A stretch of 64,000 nt of DNA from a virus, in IMG/VR virus record IMGVR_UViG_3300042868_013845, positions 1-64,000 of that record; one strand, 5' to 3'. Shown piece after piece: positions 43,482 to 52,966 of this stretch. The translations under genes and the position numbers were made by a program. The number at the start of each line of letters is the position of its first letter. Within the stretch, counting starts at the first letter, position 1. The notes under the pieces were generated by a model. The model searched no databases. It was not told the origin of the DNA and was given only the letters and a program-made list of their open reading frames with translations.

Positions 43482-45394
43482 CTATCTTTGGGAAATGTTT
43501 TATAATCAACGCTACGACTATTGCCACCTCGGGCAATTTCATCAATAAAGATATTAGTTGTTGTAAGAGTTTGGTCAATTTCTAATAGCGCATTTCTTTT
43601 TGCAACAACATCATTTGAAAAACTATTAACAATAAACTTAAATTGCACATCACTATCACTATAAAGTGTATTTAGTGTCATTATGCCTGTTTCAATATTG
43701 AAAGTTCCGGCATCTGCATATTTAACATTCTTATTGTCTTTGATATAATAGCTATAGATGTTTATAATATTGCGGTCAGATGTTTGTTCTTCACCAAAAT
43801 AAAGTTGAAGATCGCCTAAAGTCCACGGTACATCGCTAATAATATTAACAAAAACTTTACCATCATCTGTTGCACATCTTGCTCCAAAATTCAATCTAAT
43901 ATTATTAACACCAGTTGAACTTAGATTAAATGCTTGGCTAAGATAAACACGAACAAGACTATTTAATATAGCGCTTGAACTATCTTCAATTGCTCTAACA
44001 AATTGACTATGTCTAAAAACACTATTAAATTCATTGATGCGATTAATATTATAATCAGTTATAATGTCACTAATTCGTGAAGAAATATCAGAACGTGATA
44101 ATGTAGTAACATTTGGATTATATTTTACCAAAATATCAAGTACAATCTTGCATCGTTGCGCATCAACCATTTCGGGAAAAATACTCAATATCTTTTTAGA
44201 TTGTAGATAAGCTAGTATCTCTGCTTTATCGTTATCACTAAGATTTACACTTGTTGATTGATCGCTAATCTTATTAGCGCTAATAAAAACTTTTCCATAA
44301 ACAGGAGGAACATTATCCTCACCTCCCCATACACTAATGCTATTAATATAACCAAAATTTGCTTTGATTAGATTAGCATAATCATCGCTTGTAACTGCAC
44401 GATTTTGTGTTGCAAAACTTGATATTGCATTATTTTTTAATGCAGATATGCTTTCTTTTTCTTGACCACCACTTGAACGACCATTTATTGTTAAACCACT
44501 TGTTGATATTAAACCTATCATTGATGGCTCTGAAACTATCAAATTCTGATTAATAATTCGCGAACAATTATTTGCAACTACACCATTTGTTACAATATAT
44601 TCGAGTTCAATAATATTTCCAGGATCAAGTTTTTTACCAAAGACACCATCACCAAAACTAATTTCATATTTTCCAAAGATATTTTCGTTGATAAAATATA
44701 CTGGTGTTTTATCAGTTATTGTTAAACTGTTATTAAATGGTTGAAATAATGAATTACTGCCTGAACTTGAATCTTTTTGTACACGCACCTTTAATGACGA
44801 TATGTCAATATTATCATCAATGATTTCATATGTGGCGCTTGTATCATAAGCGATCGCGGCATAACTTCGAGTAACCAAATTGCCCTGATAAGCAATTGCT
44901 GGCTCGGAATCGGTTGAAACATAGTTATTTCCGCTTAATGTTAGTTTCACATCATCTCGCAAAACAAAACTATAATCACCTGATTCATTTTGTGATTGCA
45001 ATGATGAAACAGATCCATTAAATAATCCGCCTCTAACTGTTATTTCAGGTGAATGATTAACTATATTAGGATTTTTCGGTATACTAATATTAAAACTAAG
45101 TTGTGATGCACTACGACTACGTGGTATATAACCCAATAGTTTGGCTGCAGATACAACGCTGCTTCGTAATTGTGCACTATCAATATAACTTTCATTGACT
45201 GCCATATGTGCAAGCATCGCGTTATAGTGAGTATTATATGCTAATACATCAATTATAGTATTTAGATTGCTGCCTTCAAAATTCCAATCTGAAAATTTAC
45301 CATTTTCTTCTTCTTTAAAATAGCTAATAAGATTAGCCTTGATTTGATCAAAATCAAGAGTTGTAACATCGATCTGTTTGCCTAGATTTGCCAT
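43478..45394 (-). CDS. gp6: gp6 baseplate wedge protein
   Basis: A 638-residue gp6 family member (T4: 660). Conserved features: FKEEENGKFSDWNFEGSNLNTIIDVLAYNTHYNAMLAHMAVNESYIDSAQLRSSVVSAAKLLGY near the N terminus, YEISFGDGVFGKKLDPGN, and AVTSDDYANLIKANFGYINSISVWGGEDN in the J-like domain. gp6 dimers form the inner baseplate ring that triggers sheath contraction. It overlaps the gp25 stop by one base. Confidence 0.96.
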   Translation of the reverse strand: MANLGKQIDVTTLDFDQIKANLISYFKEEENGKFSDWNFEGSNLNTIIDVLAYNTHYNAMLAHMAVNESYIDSAQLRSSVVSAAKLLGYIPRSRSASQLSFNISIPKNPNIVNHSPEITVRGGLFNGSVSSLQSQNESGDYSFVLRDDVKLTLSGNNYVSTDSEPAIAYQGNLVTRSYAAIAYDTSATYEIIDDNIDISSLKVRVQKDSSSGSNSLFQPFNNSLTITDKTPVYFINENIFGKYEISFGDGVFGKKLDPGNIIELEYIVTNGVVANNCSRIINQNLIVSEPSMIGLISTSGLTINGRSSGGQEKESISALKNNAISSFATQNRAVTSDDYANLIKANFGYINSISVWGGEDNVPPVYGKVFISANKISDQSTSVNLSDNDKAEILAYLQSKKILSIFPEMVDAQRCKIVLDILVKYNPNVTTLSRSDISSRISDIITDYNINRINEFNSVFRHSQFVRAIEDSSSAILNSLVRVYLSQAFNLSSTGVNNIRLNFGARCATDDGKVFVNIISDVPWTLGDLQLYFGEEQTSDRNIINIYSYYIKDNKNVKYADAGTFNIETGIMTLNTLYSDSDVQFKFIVNSFSNDVVAKRNALLEIDQTLTTTNIFIDEIARGGNSRSVDYKTFPKDR

Positions 45395-45831
45395 TATCGT
45401 ATTTTGTTAAGTATAAATTTAATTTCTCCGTTTTGAGAATATATGGTTTGAAACATGATACTAATATCATAACTATTGCGATCATTATTTGCGACAACTT
45501 TTACGTTATATTCTGAAATTCGTGGCTCAAATTTTGTTATGCCATTTTCAATTTCAAGTGTTATTTGTCGTTGTGTTATAGGATCAATATTTTCAAATAA
45601 CATACTAGTTACTTGTGTGCCAAATTCTGGATTAAATGGTCTTGATCCAACTTCGGTCAAAATAATATTTTTAACACTATTTTTAATAGCGTCAATATCA
45701 CTAGCTATCATAACATCCCCTGTTATAGGATGAATAAATCGAGTATGAATATCGCGATATATCCCACCTGAAGCAATAATCGGTTGATATTGTTCAGTGT
45801 TATAGTCATTGAGATTAAGAACTCTACTCAT
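45394..45831 (-). CDS. gp25: gp25 baseplate wedge/sheath initiator
   Basis: A 145-residue gp25 family protein (T4: 132). The core IYRDIHTRFIHPITGDVMIASDIDAIKNSVKNIILTEVGSRPFNPEFGTQV contains the EVGSRPFNPEFG signature shared with type VI secretion TssE. It nucleates sheath assembly on gp53/gp6. I choose ATG 45831 rather than the TTG one codon upstream, because the ATG is 6 bp from a perfect late box. Confidence 0.96.
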   Translation of the reverse strand: MSRVLNLNDYNTEQYQPIIASGGIYRDIHTRFIHPITGDVMIASDIDAIKNSVKNIILTEVGSRPFNPEFGTQVTSMLFENIDPITQRQITLEIENGITKFEPRISEYNVKVVANNDRNSYDISIMFQTIYSQNGEIKFILNKIR

Positions 45832-45836
45832 CAAAT

Positions 45837-47432
45837 CTATTTATATCCATCCCATTTTTTCATCTTGGCGAATGCATGCGCATCATTATATTTTTTACTA
45901 GTTTTTGTACCCATCTCAACCAAATAAACTTCAACTCCAGCCAGTGTTGAATTTCTGTATTTTGCAGCATCTGATGGTTCTTTAATATAAACGTCAATTT
46001 TATTCCAAGTTTCTTTTTTCTTTGCTGGACCAGTATCAACAACAGTAACAATTCCACTTGGATTTAGTCCAGCTGGATCATAAATTGAACCATCTGGATT
46101 TTTCAATTGTAATTTAGTTCCTCCGGGCCATCGCGATGTTGCACATGAATAACCACTAACTAATATTTGACCACCATACTCGCCGTTACCAGTATATGAA
46201 TCTGATATATCTGTTAACGTTCTAGGCGGATAATCTCGTGCAATCATACTAGCTTCTTGACTTGCAATATATTGAGGAGTCCAAGCGGTTGGATATCCTA
46301 TAACTTTTGCTCTTTCACTGGGCACAAGATCAATAAATGTTGTAAGATCCCATCGCGGATCACCATATTTAGAAATACCGGTTGAAACTCTTTGACCAGG
46401 CTGATAATTATTATTCTTTACAATATTCCATTCGCTTAATGTTTTATGTTCAGATTCAGCAATCAATATTGCATATTGCGCCTTTTGTTTATAAAACTCA
46501 CGAGTCTCTGGAGACCACTCATAGCTATATTCACTAATTTTTCGGTCAATTTCAGCATTAAAAAGAGCTCGTAATTTTGTAACCTCATCATCGCTTGCCA
46601 CACCATAACGATTAATAACTGCACGAGAGAAATTTTGCAAATGACTTAATGCATCATTTACTGCAGGCGGTGTTTGAGGAGCTCTATTTAAAACACCAGC
46701 GAGTTGATTAGGCACAAAATCAATTACATTTGTAATTTCAAATCCAATTCTACTAATCACATCTTCATATTTTTGTTTCTTTTCAAGTGATGCTGTATCA
46801 ACTTTAATAAAGCTACCAAAATCTGGTAAAGCTTCGGGCTTCATATTTTTAACACCACTTGGCACTGGTCCTCCGCCTAGACCCATCATAGTACATATAT
46901 TTAAGTTATCAATATTAGCCAAAATCTCATTAAGATTGTTAATTGTGCTGCCATACTTTTCTTGTATTTGTCGAAATATTTCGCTTCTTTCAAGTATGCC
47001 TGCATCCTTTGCAAGTATGAGCAGCTCTAAAAACGATTTGTCAAGCAAGCTTTGTACAAATGCAATATAACCATTCACTGTATTAATTACTGCCATAACA
47101 TTAGTCGCAGTAGCAAGAGCAGCAGAAACTGTACTATTTTGCAATAACAATGATGTTAACTTTTTAGTTAATCGATCAATAATAATATCATCAATATTTT
47201 TAATACAATCAGACAATCTGGTAATAGAACCAAAATCAAGACTTTCTCCACCAAGAACTTGACTAATATCTGATTGAGTTTTACCAATGCGTATAAGATC
47301 GGCACTATTAATAGCGCTGCTAATATTTGCTTCTTTAAGCAATTTATTTGCTGTTAATTCATCAATTGGATTATTTGATTGTAATGAACCCAGTGCTTGT
47401 TGTATTTTTGCTAGATCTTCTAAATTTGACAT
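45837..47432 (-). CDS. Hub-associated structural protein with C-terminal 3D/double-psi-barrel-like domain
   Basis: A 531-residue protein. The N-terminal half is helical (AALATATNVMAVINTVNGYIAFVQSLLDKSFLELLILAKDAGI). The C-terminal ~100 residues (GQILVSGYSCATSRWPGGTKLQL...SGIVTVVDTGPAKKKETWNKIDVYI) look like a 3D-domain/RlpA-type double-psi barrel with aspartates near 465 and 480, a fold used by MltA-like lytic transglycosylases. It may cut or bind peptidoglycan during injection. It lies between gp25 and the spike. Enzyme activity is inference. Confidence 0.6.
   Translation of the reverse strand: MSNLEDLAKIQQALGSLQSNNPIDELTANKLLKEANISSAINSADLIRIGKTQSDISQVLGGESLDFGSITRLSDCIKNIDDIIIDRLTKKLTSLLLQNSTVSAALATATNVMAVINTVNGYIAFVQSLLDKSFLELLILAKDAGILERSEIFRQIQEKYGSTINNLNEILANIDNLNICTMMGLGGGPVPSGVKNMKPEALPDFGSFIKVDTASLEKKQKYEDVISRIGFEITNVIDFVPNQLAGVLNRAPQTPPAVNDALSHLQNFSRAVINRYGVASDDEVTKLRALFNAEIDRKISEYSYEWSPETREFYKQKAQYAILIAESEHKTLSEWNIVKNNNYQPGQRVSTGISKYGDPRWDLTTFIDLVPSERAKVIGYPTAWTPQYIASQEASMIARDYPPRTLTDISDSYTGNGEYGGQILVSGYSCATSRWPGGTKLQLKNPDGSIYDPAGLNPSGIVTVVDTGPAKKKETWNKIDVYIKEPSDAAKYRNSTLAGVEVYLVEMGTKTSKKYNDAHAFAKMKKWDGYK
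45838..45845 (-). promoter_or_regulatory. Late promoter box, gp25
   Basis: TATAAATA on the minus strand, then GATTTG and ATG 45831: 6 bp. It overlaps the stop region of the upstream gene. Confidence 0.65.
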
Positions 47433-47441
47433 AACTTAAGT

Positions 47442-48272
47442 TTATGGTATAGGTGTGCTAGTTGGTGAACCTGATGCCGCACTAATATGTTTATGATTAG
47501 CTAGACTAATTGCTCCAGAAATAAAATCTTGACCGCTGACAATGCCTGTTGCTGTTATAGAAGGTGAATTAATATTTGTAATTGGACTATCGCTATTAAT
47601 CGATGCAATACTTTGCAGATTTATACTTGATGTTCCTGCTAGATTTAAACTTGTACTGCTAATCACAGTAGAAACACCTGATGCTAAACTAATAACATTT
47701 GATGCACCACAAACAAAATTATTTCCAAAAAAGCTAGTTGTAATTGCATTAAAATTTGCATTCTTTGTTATGCGGCAATCATATTCGCCGCCACATCGTG
47801 TTACCATATCAGCAACACTATGATGTTGCAATTGACTGCCACTATTATGAATAATATCGCCTTTTGTTGTTTCAGTAACAAATGCGCCATCACATTTTTG
47901 AACAATATTACCTGTAACTGAAACATTCATATCCCCAGTTATATTTAGATTATAATTGCCGTCAACTTTAGTATTGCACTCACCAATTACTGTAATATCA
48001 ACTTTACCATATACTGTTACTTTTTCATGACCAAAAACCATTGTAAAATTTTCACCAAATATAGTAAGATCGCGTCCTTTTTGAGTCCAAACTTCGCGAT
48101 GACCCTTTGGATGAAACCTTAATCGGCGTTCCGCCCCAAGCGTATCATCAAGTTCATCAATATGTCCGCCTATTGTTTGTGAAGTTTTTACTAACCCATC
48201 AATAGAACTATCCGAATATATTGGAAATGCGGAATTTTGATTTGAAATATTATTAAAACCTGTAGTGTCCAT
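47442..48272 (-). CDS. Central spike beta-helix protein (gp5 C-terminal-like)
   Basis: A 276-residue protein. After an N-terminal adaptor comes RLRFHPKGHREVWTQKGRDLTIFGENFTM, then many short strands of octad type (VTVYGKVDITVIGECNTKV, YNLNITGDMNVSVTGNIV), the signature of the triple-stranded beta-helix needle of T4 gp5 and VgrG. The C terminus has H260-x-H262 (LANHKHISA), matching the iron-binding HxH of P2 gpV-type spike tips. In T4 this needle is the C-terminal part of gp5; here it is a separate gene next to the OB/CHAP protein. Confidence 0.8.
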   Translation of the reverse strand: MDTTGFNNISNQNSAFPIYSDSSIDGLVKTSQTIGGHIDELDDTLGAERRLRFHPKGHREVWTQKGRDLTIFGENFTMVFGHEKVTVYGKVDITVIGECNTKVDGNYNLNITGDMNVSVTGNIVQKCDGAFVTETTKGDIIHNSGSQLQHHSVADMVTRCGGEYDCRITKNANFNAITTSFFGNNFVCGASNVISLASGVSTVISSTSLNLAGTSSINLQSIASINSDSPITNINSPSITATGIVSGQDFISGAISLANHKHISAASGSPTSTPIP

Positions 48273-48282
48273 ATTTTATATA

Positions 48283-49236
48283 TTATTTAACTATTCGAAC
48301 TGAATATATTACTTGTGAACTTGACCGAGGGTTTATGGCAACATTTCCTCCTCCAGTATTACCTTCAATTGATTTAAACTTATTATTAACTAAAGGTTCA
48401 ATTGCAATACCAACATGACTATGAGTAAAAACAACAATATCTCCTGGTTTTATATCTTCTGGATTATAATATATATCAGCGCGAGGATGCACTTTTTCTT
48501 CTTGGGCCCATTTATCAAAATCAAATGCTCTTGTGATTTTAGGTCGAGTAGCTTCATCAAATAGTCCAGATTGTTTTATAGCCCAACAAACAAACGCTGC
48601 ACACCAATGGTTTTTTCCAGCTGCACCATTAGGCAGATTTGTTGATCTAAAATATTCAGCAATAGGTCCAGCATTTCTGGTATATGATATATTTTTATTG
48701 AGTTGACTTAAAGCTGGTTGTATAATTCGATTAGCAATAGCCGAATCATAACCATTACCTGGTACTGTTTGATCAAATGATTTTAATAGACCATTTTCAC
48801 TATGTGCTGCGGTAGATGGTATATAACCACCACTTACAATATTTGTTACAAAATTCGATGATCCATTTATAGTACTAACATATTGATTAGCACTTGGATT
48901 AGCAATAGAATAACCATTGCCATTGACTGTTGGATTAAATCCACCAAGCTGTGATTGATTCCATTCGCCTATGCCATATAGACCAATTACAACCGCATCT
49001 TGCATATCATCACCATCTCTAAAAAAACCAAATGCGCATCTGCCAATTAATTCAGAAATATTAGGAGTGCTTGCTGTTTCAATATTAACTGGTAATATTA
49101 GTGTTGACCACGGCAAATCAGTTGTAAGAAGTTCATTACGCTCAAAGCTATGCAAACCAAACATGCGAACACGTACGCGATTTGTTGTGGGATCACATTC
49201 TTCAATTATTCCAGTAAACCAATTATCTATTTTCAT
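48283..49236 (-). CDS. gp5: gp5-like hub protein with OB fold and CHAP peptidoglycan hydrolase
   Basis: A 317-residue protein. Residues 1-95 resemble the gp5/VgrG OB domain (NWFTGIIEECDPTTNRVRVRMFGLHS, ELIGRCAFGFFRDGDDMQDAVVIGLYG). Residues about 160-317 form a CHAP-type (NlpC/P60-like) domain: HWCAAFVCWAIKQSG with C212, GDIVVFTHSHVGIAIE with H274, and IEGNT with N293. T4 gp5 has a lysozyme domain in this place, so the wall-cutting activity is changed from glycosidase to amidase/peptidase. The needle is encoded by the next gene. It overlaps the gp27-like gene by 4 bp. Confidence 0.8.
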   Translation of the reverse strand: MKIDNWFTGIIEECDPTTNRVRVRMFGLHSFERNELLTTDLPWSTLILPVNIETASTPNISELIGRCAFGFFRDGDDMQDAVVIGLYGIGEWNQSQLGGFNPTVNGNGYSIANPSANQYVSTINGSSNFVTNIVSGGYIPSTAAHSENGLLKSFDQTVPGNGYDSAIANRIIQPALSQLNKNISYTRNAGPIAEYFRSTNLPNGAAGKNHWCAAFVCWAIKQSGLFDEATRPKITRAFDFDKWAQEEKVHPRADIYYNPEDIKPGDIVVFTHSHVGIAIEPLVNNKFKSIEGNTGGGNVAINPRSSSQVIYSVRIVK

Positions 49237-50675
49237 TGTTTTGGTAATTGTACAAGTCTTAAACGATTAATATATCGGCCATCCATAAAACTATGAACGC
49301 TTGCAATGATTATATAATAACCATTTCGCGATGATTTTTCTTCATCTTTATCAACTATAATTTCTAAAATTTTTCCAGGATTCAAATTAATATCGCCATA
49401 AACAACAATCTCGCTTTGTTCGTTATCAACCTTTGCTGAGAAAAAACGAGTCGCGCGACTATGCCAATTTCTGACTTGTGATGAATCTGTTAAATCAGAT
49501 AATGTATTATCAATATTATCATATAATGGTAAAGGTTTATGTGAAATTATTGCAGGAGCAGATAGTTCTATATTCTCTCGACTCAAATTTAAAGTCTTAA
49601 GATAATTATTCTTGAGTCTTTCATTTGCATTAAATCTTTTTATATATTGATCTATATTTGTAGTAGCTTCTAATGTTTGTTTAAGCGCCGGCACTGCATT
49701 ACTACTATCGTTATAATCAAAAGCGCTAGCGGCATAATCAATTGTTTTGACTATTGTATCATATTCACCTTGTAAAAATTTACTCAATTCATTTTTTGTA
49801 GAGTTTGTTGTAAATTCTAATAATCTTTTTCTTTCAACTTCATAACGAGCCCTATCGTCGCTATATTCTTCATCATTATATTTTTTTACAAATTTACGAA
49901 TCGGAATATTAACTTTGTCATTTATAAGCCAATTCCAGCTTCTTGCCATTATTTTTCGTATTGGCTTATCATTTAAATTGTTGAATATGCTATATATGAA
50001 AAATGGAGATTTATCATTATCATATGATTTTGTTCGTAGCCATTCTATAGCTTGCAACGGTGTAGTATATGGTATAATACCTCTTATTCTTTTACTGCAT
50101 GACGTTTGTTGATAAGAAGCGTCATAATCAAAAGCATTGTCATCGAGTTTTAGATATTTACTAAAAATTAATTTAATATGATCAATTGTAGTTTTACCTC
50201 GTTTTGAATCATCATGAGGTTGACCAACACCAAATGATATTTGTTGCAATCGACTAAGTATTGCAAAATTGTCAATTGCAGTTATAACAAAAGTACCAGT
50301 ATATAGACCTTCATTATCAAGTTCAAATTCGCTATAATCACGAACACCTAATTGAAATTTTATTGTTTTGTCATCTTCAATATCAATGAAACGTAGACTT
50401 ATCTCTATTACTTCATGACCTTGAAAATATTCTGCCTTTGTTTTAAAGATTTTATTTTTATCATCTGCAGTATCACTAACTGTTAATTTAGCAACCATAA
50501 CTGGAGAAAATAATTCTTCAGTAAATGATATATCTGTAATTAACCGGGTAATGTCCAATTCACTTGTCAGATCAGCTCTCTTAAGAGTTATCTTTATTAT
50601 TTCATATGTACCAGGTACAAGTGGTTTGCCATCGGCATTAAGAACCTTTGGACTATTTTTGGTATATTCAGCCAT
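49233..50675 (-). CDS. gp27-like baseplate hub protein
   Basis: A 480-residue protein directly upstream of the gp5-like gene. Its first domains (IIKITLKRADLTSELDITRLITDISFTEELFSPVMVAKLTVSD, QGHEVIEISLRFIDIEDDKTIKFQLGVRDYSEFE) and IIPYTTPLQAIEWLRTKSYDNDKSPFFIYSIFN follow the gp27/gpD hub pattern of tube-like domains. T4 gp27 is 391 residues. Expected to form the trimeric hub clasping the spike. It overlaps gp53 by 8 bp. Confidence 0.75.
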   Translation of the reverse strand: MAEYTKNSPKVLNADGKPLVPGTYEIIKITLKRADLTSELDITRLITDISFTEELFSPVMVAKLTVSDTADDKNKIFKTKAEYFQGHEVIEISLRFIDIEDDKTIKFQLGVRDYSEFELDNEGLYTGTFVITAIDNFAILSRLQQISFGVGQPHDDSKRGKTTIDHIKLIFSKYLKLDDNAFDYDASYQQTSCSKRIRGIIPYTTPLQAIEWLRTKSYDNDKSPFFIYSIFNNLNDKPIRKIMARSWNWLINDKVNIPIRKFVKKYNDEEYSDDRARYEVERKRLLEFTTNSTKNELSKFLQGEYDTIVKTIDYAASAFDYNDSSNAVPALKQTLEATTNIDQYIKRFNANERLKNNYLKTLNLSRENIELSAPAIISHKPLPLYDNIDNTLSDLTDSSQVRNWHSRATRFFSAKVDNEQSEIVVYGDINLNPGKILEIIVDKDEEKSSRNGYYIIIASVHSFMDGRYINRLRLVQLPKQ

Positions 50676-51495
50676 CTTCTAATATCTGAAAATATTGTTG
50701 TGAAACTCTTTCTGCATCAGAACTATTTAATACGCGAATAAATTTCTTACTTTCATTTTTATCATATTCATATTGTTCAAAGCTTGTTGCATACTGTATG
50801 CTATCACCATTTAATAGTGCATCTCTATATGATTTAAAGTCATAGCTATATGCAGCATTTTTCATAAGATAATGGCAATTGTCAGGATTAACACTTAATT
50901 CAATAGTTGATCCAACTTGAACTCTATCAGAGCCCTCACCATTAAAAAACTTAATAAAGATCGTCTCAAGATCTTTCATCCATTCAGTATCATTTGGCTT
51001 TTGGGATATTATAAGCGTTCTTCGAGTATAATCGAACTGATGAAACGTTACATCCAATGCTTCATCATCTGGATCCAAATAAATTTTTACACTATCGGCT
51101 ATACTAAAATCAATCGAGCGCGGCGTTTCATTTGGATCGTTTTTATTAGTTTTATATGCATAAACATCTTCATTAGCCAAAGATAGAAAACTATATGCTC
51201 CATATTTACTTTCGATCAATCTTTCTAACTCTACATCGCTATATGGCCAACCCTTTTTTAAATCTGGATTTAGCAAATATAATATCCAATGTTTTGTCGG
51301 ATCACCATACAATTTATATGCTAGACTATCTGGTGTTTCACCATCTGTAATATAATATTTGTCATATCTTACAAAATTTCCAATATCTTTAAATTGAATG
51401 CTGCGAGTAATGTCAGTTATAACTCTTTCTGATTTATAATCTTTAGTATCAAAATTATAAATTGCTCCTGTGAAATTTCTAAAAAATCCTTTCAT
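50668..51495 (-). CDS. gp53: gp53 baseplate wedge protein
   Basis: A 275-residue gp53 family protein (T4: 196). Recognisable: KGFFRNFTGAIYNF, DIGNFVRYDKYYITDGETPDSLAYKLYGDPTKHWILYLLNPDLKKGWPYSDVELERLIESKYG. The central YGDPTKHWILYLLN region is LysM-like. It completes the wedge and joins it to gp25 and gp6. The longer C-terminal part is unique relative to T4. Confidence 0.93.
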   Translation of the reverse strand: MKGFFRNFTGAIYNFDTKDYKSERVITDITRSIQFKDIGNFVRYDKYYITDGETPDSLAYKLYGDPTKHWILYLLNPDLKKGWPYSDVELERLIESKYGAYSFLSLANEDVYAYKTNKNDPNETPRSIDFSIADSVKIYLDPDDEALDVTFHQFDYTRRTLIISQKPNDTEWMKDLETIFIKFFNGEGSDRVQVGSTIELSVNPDNCHYLMKNAAYSYDFKSYRDALLNGDSIQYATSFEQYEYDKNESKKFIRVLNSSDAERVSQQYFQILEDG

Positions 51496-51497
51496 AA

Positions 51498-52490
51498 TTA
51501 TTGTATTAATAGTTTAGCAACTTCATTTGCATGTAATGCCTTTGTTTCTTTAAATGTCAAACTAATGTCCGTTTCGAACGGAGAATTATCACGAAAATAT
51601 GAATTGTTTGATGCATTATATGTTACATTACAACCTTGTAAATAACATTCATAAAATGAACTAAGGGGCTTTAATGCCTTTCCTGTTCCCGCTTTATTAT
51701 CTGGCACAAGAATAGTTAATTTCCATTTTGGTGGATATTTTAAAAGAAATCCTCCGTCAATTTCTCCGTATACTGCGATTTGAAATAATTGTGTTATTTT
51801 TTTAATAGTCGCCGCTTCTTCCGCTGATGATGGTATTAGTTTATATTCAAAAGTATATTCGCGAGTATCTGTACCATCAAATGATGTTACAACATATGGA
51901 TTAAACCTAGCACCCGCAGCAACTCCAACTGCAGCTTTAATACCAGTGTCTTGAACGAATCCAGAAGCTGCAGCCAAAATTAAATTTTTTGGATTAACTC
52001 CCTTTGCTGCTTCAAAGGCAGAAGTCCCCTTTCGTATTAAATCTTCACCAATTTCATTTAACTTTTTAGTGGGGTCAATACTATTAAGACCACCTAATAT
52101 CGCACCCCCAAATACTCCAAGTTCAGAGTCATTATATGTAGAAGAGTTACTATATGACAATCCTTCGGGTGCAGGCAAATATATTGTTGTTCCTGCTTTA
52201 AGTATACTGTGATCCTGTAAACAGCGAAATTCAATAATTGGTCGATTTGTTGATATCAATTCTGATGGAAATGTATTAACCTTTCCTAATGTTCCAGTAT
52301 TTCTAGTTTTAAATTTTTCATTTGCCCTGTTTATGGCTTTACCTTCTTCAAGAGCTTTATCAACATCAAGTTTATCCCATGCCTCTTTGACAGTATCAAC
52401 TAATGTTGTTTTTGCCTCAGTTACGGGTTTCGAAAGAGGAGCAAATGTGTTTCTGTTTAACCAATAATTTGGATCGATATAACCTGGCAT
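51498..52490 (-). CDS. gp48: gp48-like baseplate tail-tube cap/initiator
   Basis: A 330-residue protein (T4 gp48: 364). The N-terminal region has a hydrophobic Gly/Ala helix (about 175-192). The C-terminal half reads FNPYVVTSFDGTDTREYTFEYKLIPSSAEEAATIKKITQLFQ...LLKYPPKWKLTIL, then FYECYLQGCNVTYN...TDISLTFKETKALH, the tube-like gp48 pattern. It sits between hub and tube. The start is 6 bp from the minus half of a palindromic late promoter, which also serves gp4. Confidence 0.8.
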   Translation of the reverse strand: MPGYIDPNYWLNRNTFAPLSKPVTEAKTTLVDTVKEAWDKLDVDKALEEGKAINRANEKFKTRNTGTLGKVNTFPSELISTNRPIIEFRCLQDHSILKAGTTIYLPAPEGLSYSNSSTYNDSELGVFGGAILGGLNSIDPTKKLNEIGEDLIRKGTSAFEAAKGVNPKNLILAAASGFVQDTGIKAAVGVAAGARFNPYVVTSFDGTDTREYTFEYKLIPSSAEEAATIKKITQLFQIAVYGEIDGGFLLKYPPKWKLTILVPDNKAGTGKALKPLSSFYECYLQGCNVTYNASNNSYFRDNSPFETDISLTFKETKALHANEVAKLLIQ

Positions 52491-52504
52491 AAATACTATT
52501 TATA
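52488..52504. promoter_or_regulatory. Bidirectional late promoter between gp48 and gp4
   Basis: CATAAATACTATTTATA, palindromic but for the first base. The minus box TATAAATA (52497-52504) is 6 bp from the gp48 ATG; the plus box CATAAATA (52488-52495) is 13 bp from the gp4 ATG and overlaps the gp48 start codon. This is the divergence point of the tail gene strands. Confidence 0.7.
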
Positions 52505-52508
52505 CATC

Positions 52509-52958
52509 ATGTCAAAATATTATAAAGGAAAATATCGACCTCAAAACATAGCAAAATATAGAGGTGATTTTTCAAATATTGTTTATCGCAGTCTTTGGGA
52601 AAGACAAGTCTTTAAGTGGTGTGACACTAATCCAAATGTAAAGAGCTGGAGCAGTGAAGAGATAGTCATACCATATCGTTGCAGAACTGATGGCAAGATG
52701 CATCGTTATTTTGTTGATATGCTTATTGAGTTTGTTTCGGGTCAGAAATATTTGATTGAAATAAAACCAAAAAAACAAACGATACAGCCTCAGCCTAAAA
52801 AAATCAAAACAAAAAAGTATCTAACTGAGGTAATGACATATGCTAAAAACCTATCAAAATGGGAAGCAGCACAAAGTTATTGTGAAGATCGAGGCATAAC
52901 CTTTGAAGTCTGGCACGAAGATACATTGAAGGCTCTTGGCATCAAGCTACTAACATAA
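52509..52958 (+). CDS. gp4: gp4 head completion protein (nuclease-like)
   Basis: A 149-residue protein (T4 gp4/gp50: 150). The pattern KYRPQNIAKYRGDFSNIVYRSLWERQVFKWCDTNPNVKSWSSEEIVIPYRCRTDGKMHRYFVDMLIEF...YLIEIKPKKQ includes the FVDMLIEF and EIKPK motifs of the TnsA/PD-(D/E)XK fold. In T4 it prepares filled heads for tail joining, possibly trimming DNA ends. It is the first gene of the plus-strand tail operon. Confidence 0.94.
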   Translation: MSKYYKGKYRPQNIAKYRGDFSNIVYRSLWERQVFKWCDTNPNVKSWSSEEIVIPYRCRTDGKMHRYFVDMLIEFVSGQKYLIEIKPKKQTIQPQPKKIKTKKYLTEVMTYAKNLSKWEAAQSYCEDRGITFEVWHEDTLKALGIKLLT

Positions 52959-52961
52959 ATA
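52954..52961 (+). promoter_or_regulatory. Late promoter box, gp54-like gene
   Basis: CATAAATA, then CTATT and ATG 52967: 5 bp, matching the full T4 late consensus ATAAATACTATT with the ATG immediately after. It overlaps the gp4 stop codon. Confidence 0.7.
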
Positions 52962-52966
52962 CTATT

